Origin: Clarireedia homoeocarpa
Taxonomy: Eukaryota > Ascomycota > Leotiomycetes > Helotiales > Rutstroemiaceae
Reading direction: 5' to 3'
DNA: 20,297 bases
Assembly (NCBI GenBank): GCA_001465935.1
Contig: LNKV01000031.1
Span: 1-20,297 of the forward strand
The notes under the pieces were generated by a model. That model was not told the origin of the DNA, ran no database searches, and worked only from the letters and a program-made list of their open reading frames with translations. Below, piece after piece: positions 6,881-18,389 of the stretch. The stretch's first letter is position 1. Every line of letters starts with the position of its first letter. The position numbers and the translations under genes were made by a program.

Positions 6881-9800
6881 ACTTAAAGGTTATATAATAA
6901 AGTAAATAATTAAAAGATTAGTATAAAGATTAGTATAATAAATATAATACTTAATATTTTATTAAACTATCTAATAATACTAATAGAATTAATCTAAAAT
7001 AATTAATATTAAACTATTTAAAATAATCTAATATTTAAAAATCCTTTTTTTTTTATTTAATAATAGTAATAATATAAATTATTTATTCTGAGTATTGAAA
7101 TTCGGCTTTTTAATATAATCAAAGATATTATTATTAAAGATATCGAAATCGTTATATAAATATATATTAAAATAATCTTATTTAATCTATTAAATTCTTA
7201 TTTCTTATTAAACTTATTATATTTCTTAATTAACTATAAATAAATCTTATATAAAATTATTATAATTTTTTTATCTTTTATAAACTTAAAGTTCAATTTA
7301 GTCTTTTCGAAATTATATTTATATAATTTATACTTTTAATAAAAAATCTATTTTTTTATTATTAATATAAAAATCTTTATTTTATTCTTCGAATTTAGTT
7401 TTCCGATAATTAGTTTTATTTTCTTATTATTATATTTTCTAAAGAATATTCTTATCTTTTATATTTTCGATATCTATTATATCTTTTAATTACTTTTTTA
7501 AAAGTATATTAAAATAATTATTATATTAATAAAAAGTAAAAACTATCTATATTAATAATAATAGAAGTTATAATTAAAACTAAAAATTCGCTTAACTTTA
7601 ATTCTAGTTAAAAGAATATAAAGTAAATTCTATATTATAATTATAAAATCAGAAAGTTAGTATTTAAATAATTATTATATTTATAAGATATTTTATAAAT
7701 TAGACTTTGAAAAGTTATTAGTTATATAATAATTAGTATAAAGATTAATATAAAATACTAATTTAAATTTATCTATTTTACTATTTTATTATATATATCT
7801 ATTTTATTTTAAAACTTAAAAGTTAATATCTCGATATCCTCTTAATAAAAATAACTTTTAGTAAAAAGTATTATTAGTAAATTTATATTAAATTATTATA
7901 AATATTGAATTTATTAATTAATTAGTAATTATTATTTATATAAAATTTTATATAGTTTTTTAAACTATTTTTTAAATTCTATTTATTAATTTCTTTATAT
8001 ATAGTCTAATTAATAATAATCTTTCTTAAAAGCTTTTTATTTAAAGTTTTTATAAAATAAAGTATTAATTATATAAATATTCTTAAGATTACTATATATC
8101 TTATTATAATAATAATCTAGTTTTTTTTTAACTACTTTAATATTCTAAAAGAGATTTTTTATTTATAGATATCTTATTAATTTATTTATTAAATAATATT
8201 AATATTTAAATAGCTACTCGAAAAGTTTATTATATATATTAAAATTATATAATAATATAATATCTTTAGTTTTATTAATATTAGTAATCAGAAAGTTAAA
8301 AAAATATATAATATCAATAAGATAATTAATTTATTTCTATTCTATATTTTTAAGATTTAAAAGTTTAATAATAATATATTTATTATAAAAGATATTAATT
8401 GATTTTCGAAAATATATTATATAAATTAATATAATTCTAATTGAATTCTATTAAATCGATATATTTATAATTAAAATAAAAAGTTTAATCTTTTAAATCT
8501 ATTTATTTATAATAAGTTTTATTTAAATTTCTCTAAATCTAGTTTTTTATTAATTATTAGAATTTATAAAAATAGATAATTTCTGAATTTAGTTATCTAG
8601 TTAGTATAAAGATTAATAGAAAATTTAAAAACTTATTTTAATAAAGATATATTTAATATTATAATTATTATTTTTCTTTAATTATTTAATTTCTTTAAAT
8701 TAATTATCTTTCTAATCTCGAATAAATATATTATTAGTTAGTTTAAATCGAATCTTTCTTAAAAGAGTTTTTAATATAAACTAAATAATATAAATTAAAT
8801 AAGAAATATACTTAATATATTAGTTATTTAAAAAGTTATTAAAATATAAAACTTTTAAATTAGAAGATATATTATTTTTTAATTTAATTATTATAGTAAT
8901 ATTAGAACTTATATTATTAATTATAATCGAGATAATATAATCTGAAATATTAAATTTATTAATAACTTCTTTAACTACTTTTATTAAAATATTATTAAAA
9001 TAAACTTCTTTTAAAAATTCGAAACTAATAAATTCTTTAATTAATTACTAATTTTTATTAATATAATATATAATAATCTCTAAAAAGAAAAGTTTTATTA
9101 TATTAAACTAAATATTAAATAATAATATAAGTTTACTTCTAAATATAAGTTTTAAAAAAGTATTTTATTTGATTTCAACTAATTATTTATAAAACTGTTT
9201 ATATATAATAGTTATTAAAGAAAGTTATTATAAAGAATTAAATATTATAATTAAATAATATTATTCTAAGTTTTTAACTATATAAAACAGAATTTATATA
9301 AAGATAATTAATATTAAAACTTGATTATAAAATAAAAATTCGATAAATAATTATATATTTTCTTTTTATACTAGTTAGTTTTATAATAATCTTTATACTA
9401 ATCAGTATTTATTTATTTATTAAAAGATATTTAAAGTAAAGATTATTAAATATAATTTTTAATTATCTAAACTTTCTTTTAATAACTTTTTATTTTTAAG
9501 TAATTTTTTATTATATTTATTCTTAGATTTTTATAACTAAAATAAATAAAACGAATCTTATATTTTCGATATATAATATATAGATCTTTAGTCTTTTAAT
9601 TAACTACTTAATTATATTTATTTTAAATAAATAATTTCTAAATTATAGAATTCTAAAATATTTTCTTTAATAATATTTTCTTATTAATATTATCTTCGAT
9701 CTCTTTATAAGTTTATTTAGTAGTAATTTACTATTAAAGAAATTTAATAAAGTAAGATACTAATTATTTAAATAATAGATTTAATTTTATAAGAATTAAA

Positions 9801-10439
9801 AAAGATAATATATTTAGAATATTATCTTAGAAAGGATTATTTAAAATTAATAGATAATTATTAGAATTATTTAAATTTATAAATTAATTTAATAAAGAAT
9901 AATATATAGTCTTTATAATATAAAACTAACTATTAAAAAATATTAGATATAAAGATTAATTATATTCGAGATAAATATTAATTCTAAAAAAAGAAGAAAT
10001 ATAATAAGAAAGGTAAAAAAGATTTAAAAAATTAAAATAAAAATAAAATAAAAAAAGAGTAAATATAAGAAAAAGAAAAAAGAAAATAATTAATTATATA
10101 AACTGGATTTATATATTTTTCTTAAAAGTAGATTAGATATTAGTTAGTTATATAAAATAGTTAAAAGCCTTTTATATTAATCTTTATATTAATTATTATT
10201 ATAAAGAGAATATTATAATAATATTATATATTTAAAGACTTATAAATATTCAAGTAAATTAATAAACTTTAAAAGTATCTAGTATAAATCTTAAATTAAA
10301 ATTAAAAAGAAAGATATATTTAAAACTTTATTATATTTTATTTATCAATTCTATAATATTAAATAATTATTATATTTTCTTATATTTTATAAGATCTTTT
10401 AGAATATTAAATTTAAAAATAATAATCTTTTTAAAGCTA
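6881..10439. other. RIP-type AT-rich block, no intact gene
   Basis: Overwhelmingly A and T, with ATG, CpA and TpG almost absent while TpA is extreme and scattered CpG (mostly in tCGa/tCGc contexts) survives. No open frame of 60 codons exists on either strand. This is what RIP leaves of repeated DNA in ascomycetes. Two stretches keep a protein-like reading frame if TAA/TAG are read as former Gln/Trp: minus strand about 7022-7402 and plus strand about 9700-10130 (separate entry). The LTR at 10440 cuts into this block, so it is probably an older element that hosted the copia insertion (inference). Confidence 0.7.
9700..10130 (+). pseudogene. Possible gag-like relic
   Basis: One frame reads with stops only at Gln/Trp-type positions: a stretch like 'ELKK', 'LRKDYLKLIDNY' and 'INLIKN', then a strongly Lys-rich segment (about 9988-10090). 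A helical capsid-like domain followed by a basic tail would fit a Ty3/gypsy-type gag C-terminus. No intact zinc knuckle is visible, and AT-rich sequence can imitate Lys/Ile/Asn-rich protein, so this is weak. If right, the copia element at 10440 interrupted it and the rest lies beyond the window's right end. Confidence 0.2.
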
Positions 10440-11018
10440 TATCACGGTTTAAATAATAGCTAGGTATATAATAGTAAAATAAAGATATAATTGATCCCTT
10501 CCCCCTCTTCTTGAGATTCTTAGTCTTATTTATAAAGATTAGTGAGAATCTTAAGTTGAGGAGAGTAGTTTTATCTGATTCTATAATTTGTAAAGGAAAT
10601 ATAGATAAAGGTCGTGATATATTAATAAGGGTTCTGAGTAGTATACTAAGATCACCGATCTTTAATAATATTATAATATAGATAGTAAGCCTCGGCTCTA
10701 TAGCTTTAAAGATCAGTTTATAAGAGCTGACTATATATATACTTAATCAGGTGATTAGTTCTACTTTATAATTATACGTACTATATAAATCTTTCCGTGA
10801 TATACTCCCTAGCTCTAGTATTGAGCTATAGAGAACAAGGAAAGTTTCAAACAAATAAAATATTAAGTATATTTATAATTAACCTTTATAGCTTATTTAC
10901 TTAAAGTTATATTATAGTTGTTGTTTAAAGTATTTTAAACAACGGATATAAATAGTTATAGTATTTACTTTCTTTATATCACTTCTAGTTATATAATTTC
11001 TTATTAATTTGATAGTCA
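10440..11018 (-). repeat. 3' LTR of the copia element
   Basis: Aligns without a single gap over 577 bp with the right-hand LTR. On the minus strand it begins TGACTATC and ends GTGATA; a terminal TA instead of CA fits a RIP change. By hand alignment about 60 positions (about 10%) differ, all of them transitions. It contains a polypyrimidine patch (ccttccccctcttctt, 10497-10512). In plus orientation it lies directly upstream of the antisense frame, so it could have supplied that frame's promoter (inference). Confidence 0.9.
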
Positions 11019-11828
11019 GAGTTTGTTCTTATATAAGTTTAGAGAATAAATAAGTAGATAATCCTATTAGTTTGTATTAAATAGATTATATATTGTTTAC
11101 TAGGATCAATGATCTTCTCAAGTAACTATTTAATAATAGAGTATTTCGAAATTCTAATTAGTATCAACTAGCTAGAGTATAGTTGACCTAGTGAATATTT
11201 GTTTTTACTAGATTAGATTACTTTAAGTAATTGTTTTTTATTATTATTATTTTAATTAGGTATAATCGTTAGTGAATTTCTATAGTAATAAGGTTTAAAG
11301 TGATTATTTCAGAATATATATATCTAAATTACTTCCTCCTATTTATACTATATAATAGTAATATCAATAGTAATAACAATACTTTCTATTTATTCTTCTT
11401 ACAATCTATACTTCCTATCTTATTTCACTTTTTAATTTTCACTATATCTAAGTATAATCGTACTCTATTAGGTAAGTAAAGTAATAATAAGGATAGACGT
11501 AATAACTTCTATTAAGTCAGTTATAGACTTCGCTATAATTATACTTATAAAGTAATAATTCTAGCTAATCAATTATATACTTGATAAGCTACTTGTTAGG
11601 CTTATTAATAGTATAATAATATACAATCTTCTCTTTCTACTCAAGTAGGTAGTAAGTTCGATCTTTTCAATTTTAATCTCTTTATTCTTAACTATAAAAA
11701 TCAAGTATCTTCGATTAAGACTAATACTATTATTACAGATATTACTTATCTTTTGTTACTAGTAAGTTTCGAATTTTTTTTACTTTTCTAATCTCTTTAC
11801 CTTCTAGTTACTAATTATTTTTACAACT
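11019..11828 (+). promoter_or_regulatory. Leader-like region between 3' LTR and antisense frame
   Basis: No convincing gene on either strand. In plus orientation it has TATA-like motifs (actatataatag near 11349) followed by long CT-rich runs (about 11380-11460), the pattern of fungal promoters and 5' leaders. This would fit a promoter for the plus-strand frame starting near 11.83 kb. On the minus strand no strong polypurine tract is seen next to the LTR (11019-11035 is only partly purine). Confidence 0.3.
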
Positions 11829-14035
11829 GATTTTCAGATCCTATCTCCTCGAACTCAGTCTATACAAATCATTTCTCCTAATCCTTATTCAAATAGGACT
11901 CCTATATATTCTCTAATTACTTTGTATAAAGATCTTTTAAGTTTATCTTCTTTTTACTAATCTTTCTCGCTAGAGATAGTTCCTAGCTTTTAAGAAGATG
12001 ATTCTCCCTCTACTAGTTAGAGTAAGTAATCGCCTGCTCTATCTCAAAGTTTATAATATCTACTACTTTTATCTAATTCTCGTAGGTCTCTAGTTGATAT
12101 TTAAATATACAACTTTATTATACTTTATACTTTTTATAAAGTTCTATGTCCTCGAGCTCGTAGTCCTATTCAATTACAGATTCCTACTAGTTTTCTTTAG
12201 ATATTTACAAGATATACTATTTCTACTTATAGACCTTTACTATCAGATTTATAAACTAGGTCTAGTTCTAATAGATACTATAAACTAGGTTGTCCGATTT
12301 TACACCTTCTGAACCTAAAGACCCTTTATAATCTTATATTTAATATATATCTAATATAGTATCCGGCTCCTCCTTTAGTTCGATCTTAGACTTTATAGTA
12401 TAAAAGTTAAATAATTACTCCTCTATCTGACCTTTATATATCTCGTAGAGAAACTTGTATAGAAGCTAGCTAAATCGGTTTACCTAGTAACCGACCTATT
12501 ACTCTAATTAACACTTAAATCACTTTTCTATATAACTTACTAAAGTCGTTTAGTAAGAGTACTAAGACTTCTCGAAGACGTACTTGAGATTGTCGTGACT
12601 TCTGGAATCGTAGTAATCACTGTTATATTCCTTGTCTTAGTTGTGTTCAGAGTACTTTATATAGTCCTAGTAAAGGGTATTATTATAATTATATAAATAT
12701 TAAGAAGTCGGGTCGTTATTAGAGTTATTAGATAAAGAAGTGTCGCCCTATCTTTAAAGTTTTAATACTGGCTACTAAGAAGTTATTAGTACTATCCGAG
12801 CTAAAAGGTCCTAGTAAAGTAAATTTCCTTTTATTATTTCTATAATTAACCTAATATCGGGTCTTTAGGATTTGAAAGATACAAGGAAGTTTTTCAGAAT
12901 ATTAGTTGAGATATATAGTTTAGAGGGTTGTTTTGTAGATCAGCCTTCTAACAAAGAAGATAATAGTCAAGAAAGTAATAAGAATAAAGAGGATAAAAAG
13001 GATAATAAGGATAATGATAATAAGAATAATAATCTGTTTATTTTATTCAGTTCTCGTTGTACTCGCTCTTAAGATCTAGATCAGATTAGTCGTTCTAATC
13101 CTCCTATTACTCCTTAGAGGTCTTCTCGTAGTAGAGTGACCTTTATACTTTATATTAGTACAATTAGTACTCTTTTAAATACTTTTTCTACTACTACTCT
13201 TATATATCGTTTTGGATTATCTAGTCGTTCTCAACCTATTCTCGAGGTAACTCTACGAACTTCTCGCTACTTTACAACTCTATCTTATATTGTACCTCGT
13301 AAGTCTTTAATATATATATAAAGTTCTGATACTCGAAGTAGTTATCCGAAAGTTCTAGATATTTATAATCTTCTAAGTAGATATAAGTCTCTTATATACT
13401 AATCCTTATATCGAAATATCGACTACTCGGTTCGCCCTTAGAGTTCCTCTACTACCTCGGGTTCGTTTATAGATCGTACTAAGACTTGTATAATAGTATT
13501 TAGAAGGTTGGTTATATCTGGGTTTTCGGAAGAGAAAGCTAAGTGATTGTCTTATACTAAGATAAAGTAGATATTAGACGATAGCGAGATAACTAAGTAA
13601 GAGTATTTGAGATATATTTAGATAGCTTAAAAATAGTTAATTGAGTATATATTAAGCTTAACACCTTCTATATAAACTTATAACAAGTACTCAAAATACT
13701 TTAAACAAATAACTAAGAATATTATAAAGTTAACTCTACTTTATACTAATCAGTGATTCTATTATATAAATAGCTTAGAATTATCTATCTATCAACTATA
13801 TTTTCTATACTATTTATCTATATCGACGACTATATTAAATTGAATTTCTAGGTATTATAGAAAGATTAGCTTAAAGAAAGATTCTCACTAAGCAAGTTGA
13901 CTATTCTTCAGAAGATTATCCACTTTAACCTTACTCTACTTTATATTTTAAGATTGAATTATTAGTAAGTTTTACTTATAAAAAGAAATAACAAATAAAA
14001 AAGTAACTTTCAGAGAGTATTTTATAAAGTCTTAA
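11829..14035 (+). pseudogene. Antisense accessory frame of the copia element (unknown protein with Cys cluster)
   Basis: Opposite to gag-pol. From 11829 the frame with codons at 11835 reads as a Ser/Pro/Thr-rich protein ('QILSPRTQSIQIISPNPYSN') whose stops sit where CAA/CAG codons are expected. It continues to a basic patch ('TSRRRT') and a Cys cluster 'HCYIPCLSCVQS' (Cys codons 12621, 12633, 12642) with another Cys at 12741 ('KKCRP'). Tyr codons between them could be former Cys (TGT to TAT). Near 12860 the reading shifts frame (intron or frameshift) to an open 12872-13072 segment rich in Lys/Asp/Asn, then runs past RIP-type stops through 'YTKIK' and 'ILDDSEIT' and a long helical region ('SLELSIYQLYFLYYLSIS') to about 14035, meeting the pol 3' end tail to tail. 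Cys-clusters of this PCxxC type occur in many lineage-specific fungal proteins. Function unknown; possibly a captured host gene or a nested element. Confidence 0.6.
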
Positions 14036-17000
14036 CTATTATATTTAACTTCTCGATCTTACCTTTTATATCTTGTAAGTTCAAGTAAGCACGGAAACGT
14101 TCAAACTATTACTATATAAGATTCTTAATAAGACTATTAGTAAGTATATCCTTTATAAGTAAATAGGTAATATCAAACGATTTCTTCGAATATTCTTATT
14201 TTAACTATATATTTTAGATATCGATATACTTAAACTTAGTGAATATTCTCTTATTCTCACTTACAACCAATCTTATTACTTATATATTATCGTAATAGAT
14301 AGTAATCAGTTCAAATATAGCTAGTTCGAGTTCTTTCAACAATCTATTTATTACTATAGTTTCCTTTATAGTTCTTTCTATATTAAGTAGCTCGGCTTTA
14401 GTTGTAGATATTATTATAGTATCTTACTTCGATACTTTCCAGATAATCAATCTACTATACAATAATATTATATACTTTTAAGAAGATCGCCTTGTTTTAC
14501 TATTATTAGTAAATAATATATCTGATACTATAAGTAGTTAGAATAAATAATCTATATTATATTCAATAACAAGATATCTTATTCCCTATAAATAACTAAT
14601 ATAGTAATTTGCTACTCTCAAATAATCTTCCGATAGATTAGTGAGGAAGTAAGACAATTATAATATAGCGAATATAATATCTATATATAAGGTGATTATA
14701 ATATACAGAATTGATCTAACTTTTTCTTGATATTTTTTAACTATTGATCTTACTATATTATCCTTATTCTTCCTAAATTCTATAATCGGAAGTAGAGTAC
14801 TTATAGGTTTATTACTAACAAGATCAAACTTTCTAGCAATCTTCTTAATATAGATATTATAGACTAACTACAGTTTTTTCTAAAATCGGTTTCTGATAAT
14901 CCGAATTCCTAAGAACTATTCCGTATCGTTTATCTTATATAGTTTATATACAGATCGAATCCTATTAGTAATTCTCTTAACTTTCTTAATATATTTCTTA
15001 TTATAAATAACCTGAATATTATCTACAAAGAAGAGTACTAATACCTTGTAATCCTTAATAACAAGTATATAAAACTTATTTAAATATAGTTTTATTCCTA
15101 ATCTAACTAAGGTCTTAGTAAAATCTTTAAACTAAATTACTAGTAAGTCTCGCAAACTATAGAGGGTATAGTTAATAATTATAACTATACCTTCTACTTT
15201 ATAACTGTCTAGTAAGTAATATATAACTAGCTCGCTATTTAGGTTATATAGTATATTTATAAAAGTATTTACTACATCGAACTACTTAGTCTTAAGATTA
15301 AACTTGGTTACTATAGTTATAATAATATAAAAAGAATAAGAAGCGAGTATTATAATATAGGTTGATTCGATTATACTTTTCGCTTATAAATCTCTTTTTA
15401 CTATAAGTCGCAATCTACACTTTGTAATATACTTATCTTGATTAGTTTTATATATAAAGACTTATTTTAGAGAGATTAGTTTAGTCTTTACTAAGCTTTT
15501 TAATATTTCCCTCTATATATTCCGAGCTTTGAGATTGTTAATCTCCTTATTATAATCAGTTTTAAATACTAATCCTATTAAGTATATATTTAAGTCTCGG
15601 TAATATTTAAACAATTTAGCTACTTAGTTTTTATGAATTTTAGATAACTATAGTAGTTCTACTATAAGTTTCTTTAGTTTAGTTATAATCGCAGTTACTA
15701 CTATATTATAAAACGTTATAAATTTACTTTACTCTTCGTTTCTATCTATATCTAGTTGATCAAGCTAGAATATATTATAGAAATCGTTGAGCTTCTTACT
15801 ACCTCTCGAAGACAATTAAATAATAATTATCTTAATAAATATATTAACGATCTTCCTATTATATCTTGAGCGAAGTCGTTTCTATTACTTAGTATCGTAT
15901 ATTGAGATTTGATTTAATTAGTAGGAAAAAAAACTGATATCTTAATTATTTAGTCTTCTATTTATTCTTCTAACTGGGACTTCGATCGCGAATCTTAGTC
16001 TTTTAAGTAGATAACCCTCTTTATCTAACAAGTTAGTTGATTAAGAGGTTTCCGTTTATATCAGAGTAACTTCAATCTCTTTTCGTTTATATTACCGAAC
16101 ACTGTTGTATAGAGTATATATAGGATTATATAAAGCGTCTTCAATTTGTAGAAGTATAAACTCGGCGATATTTTTTTCTAAACTTTCTTTGTACTCCCTA
16201 TAGAGTATATCGACAATATTAATATAATTATAATCTATCTCACCTCCGAGCTTATTAACCCTTTCAGTTATTGACAAAGTAGGTAATATAGACTTACTAA
16301 GTACCTTGTATTCTATCTATCTTCCTTCCTAACCTTACTTATTACTAATAGAAGTATCAATCTTTATACTCTAAACTTAGTCAATTACAGTTTTAGTTTT
16401 AATATCAGTTTGATCTTCAAGTTAATCTTGTAAATACTATATATTTAGACTACTACCACTTCTATCTAGATACAGGCCGTTATCCGAAGGTCGTAAACTA
16501 CTAAGAGGACTCTGCTCGTCGTTATTAGACTTCTCTACCCCCGAGATCTCCTCGTAGTATTCCTAGTTATCAATACTTTATAGAGCGATCTCTCTAATAG
16601 CTATATTAAGATTATTTATATTATCACTCTCTAATATTAATTCGTCCGGGTTTTTAGTAATCCTAAAATCAAGGGTTCGAATAATTTTATTTAAATACTC
16701 TTTTAAAAGTACTTCCTAATTCTTATTAACTTTAGAGTAAATAATATTTTCGTTAAACTAGACGTTACAAGTAATAACAATCTTATTAAACTTCGATATC
16801 TATATTCGGTAGATCAGTGATCTAAGTATATAATCTACTAAGTACTCTAAATAGGCTCGAGGATTAACTTTATACTATTATTTATTAGTATTAATTTCTT
16901 ATTCTTTATCTAAAGGATAAGCTTGATAGTTATAATAGTATATACTATTCTAGTTTAAGTGTAGATTAGCAATAACTGATATTATTAATACTAGGTTATA

Positions 17001-18250
17001 CTATCGGAAATATTATTTAAACTACGAATCTAGAACTTCATTTAGTATCCTGAAGCTTCTCTATTATAATAGACTTATATTATATAGGTAAATTGCTACT
17101 TGTACAATTTCGGGCCACAGCTTCGATAGGAGATTCGCTTAGGTTTATATTTTTATCGCCTTAATAATAATCTCCTAACCTACACGCTCTGTTATACTAT
17201 TTGACTTATAAGTATAAACTAGTGATAGTTTAATCTTAATTCCTTTTATAGATATCTATTATTCAAACTCTGTATATCTGTTAATACCGATTACTAATCT
17301 ATCGTTATCTTATTTAATAACACAAATAGATAAATAATATTATTACTTCACTTATATTTTAAAATTAGTGATCGTCTAGAACACTTCGTAGTAGGTCTTA
17401 TTAACAAGTAGAATTCTAAAGATCTTACTACTATATAACTCCTTGATTAGTAATAACTATAAGTACCTATTAAACGATATTAGGAAGTCGAAAAGATCCT
17501 ATACAACTTTATAAAATAGTTGTGGTAGTTATTGATCCCTTGAGCGATAGTTGATAACCTACTTAGTATATACTCTTATATAATACTTATAATTAACTTT
17601 TAAGATCCTTTTAATTTTTATACCTCTTACTTTATCTACTAAATACTTAAGAGCTTTCTGTCTAAGATACTTAGCTTTATTATACTATATTTATATAATG
17701 TCCTCTCTATTAGATAGAGGATCGCGTGATCGTCTAAAAGGCTTACTGATCTTATAACGGATAGCTAAGTATATTATTATAACTTTGTTTATAAGAATAT
17801 TATTTAGATCAATTAGGTAGTAAGAAACGACCTTCTTAAATTCTAAAAAGACTAGGTTATACTTTCGTATAAATAATATAATAATTGTGTTTTTCTTATA
17901 TATACTATATCTTAATATATAGTCGAGACTATAAAACTATAGATTTACTTTTACTAATTGAGACTTAGAGATTATATTAATATAAAAACTAGGAATAAGA
18001 ACGATATTTATTAAGATAAGATCCTCTATATTAAGTCTCTTAGGACTATTAAAAATATTCTTAATAGTACAAGTATCTTGTTCGACAATCGGTAGTAATA
18101 ATATACCAACTTCGATAATATTATTATTATTAGAACAAGTAATCTTTCTATTATTAAGTAGAGAGATATTATTGACTAAGTATATTATACTATAGTTATC
18201 CAAAAGAGTAGAGTTTACTAAGTAGTATTTATTAGTAATAATCGGTATAG
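13960..18250 (-). pseudogene. Copia pol relic: protease, integrase, reverse transcriptase, RNase H
   Basis: Read leftwards. Protease (about 18250-17937): 'LDNYSIIYLVN' aligns with the copia LDSGAxxHxxN active site, then 'GILLLPIVEQDTCTIKNIF' and 'VLIPSFYINIISKSQLV'. Integrase (about 17900-16900): degraded zinc-binding part, 'YSSKIFRILLVNK', then 'KSNSITERVG' with the catalytic Glu codon at 17189-17187 and 'LWPEIVQVAIYLYN'. Linker including an open 16277-16092 segment. Reverse transcriptase (about 15480-14650): 'VFIYKTNQDKYITKCRLRL', 'FNLKT', and the YVDD box mutated to FVDN (15029-15018, Asp to Asn by a G-to-A change). RNase H (about 14450-14090): 'STTKAELLNIERT' and 'RLVVSENKRI'. The order protease-integrase-RT-RNase H defines Ty1/copia. 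Numerous TAA/TAG/TGA stops at Gln, Trp and Arg positions and a lost catalytic Asp make it non-functional. Confidence 0.88.
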
Positions 18251-18389
18251 AGTATATACTAGGATTATTAATATCTACTAAAAAGAGGTTAATAATCGTT
18301 ATTACAACTTTTCTAGAGAAAGGTAATAAAGAGGTAGTTGAGTTAGCTATTAATTATAATAGTCTTTTCTTAGTTATTACTTTTTTTAA

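Noticed and set aside
11019..11040. Polypurine tract next to the 3' LTR
   Set aside because: The minus strand here is only partly purine (aagaacaaactc), too weak to call.
12094..12288. 64-codon plus-strand frame
   Set aside because: Hydrophobic Leu/Phe/Tyr-rich shadow in a different phase from the coherent antisense frame running through the same place.
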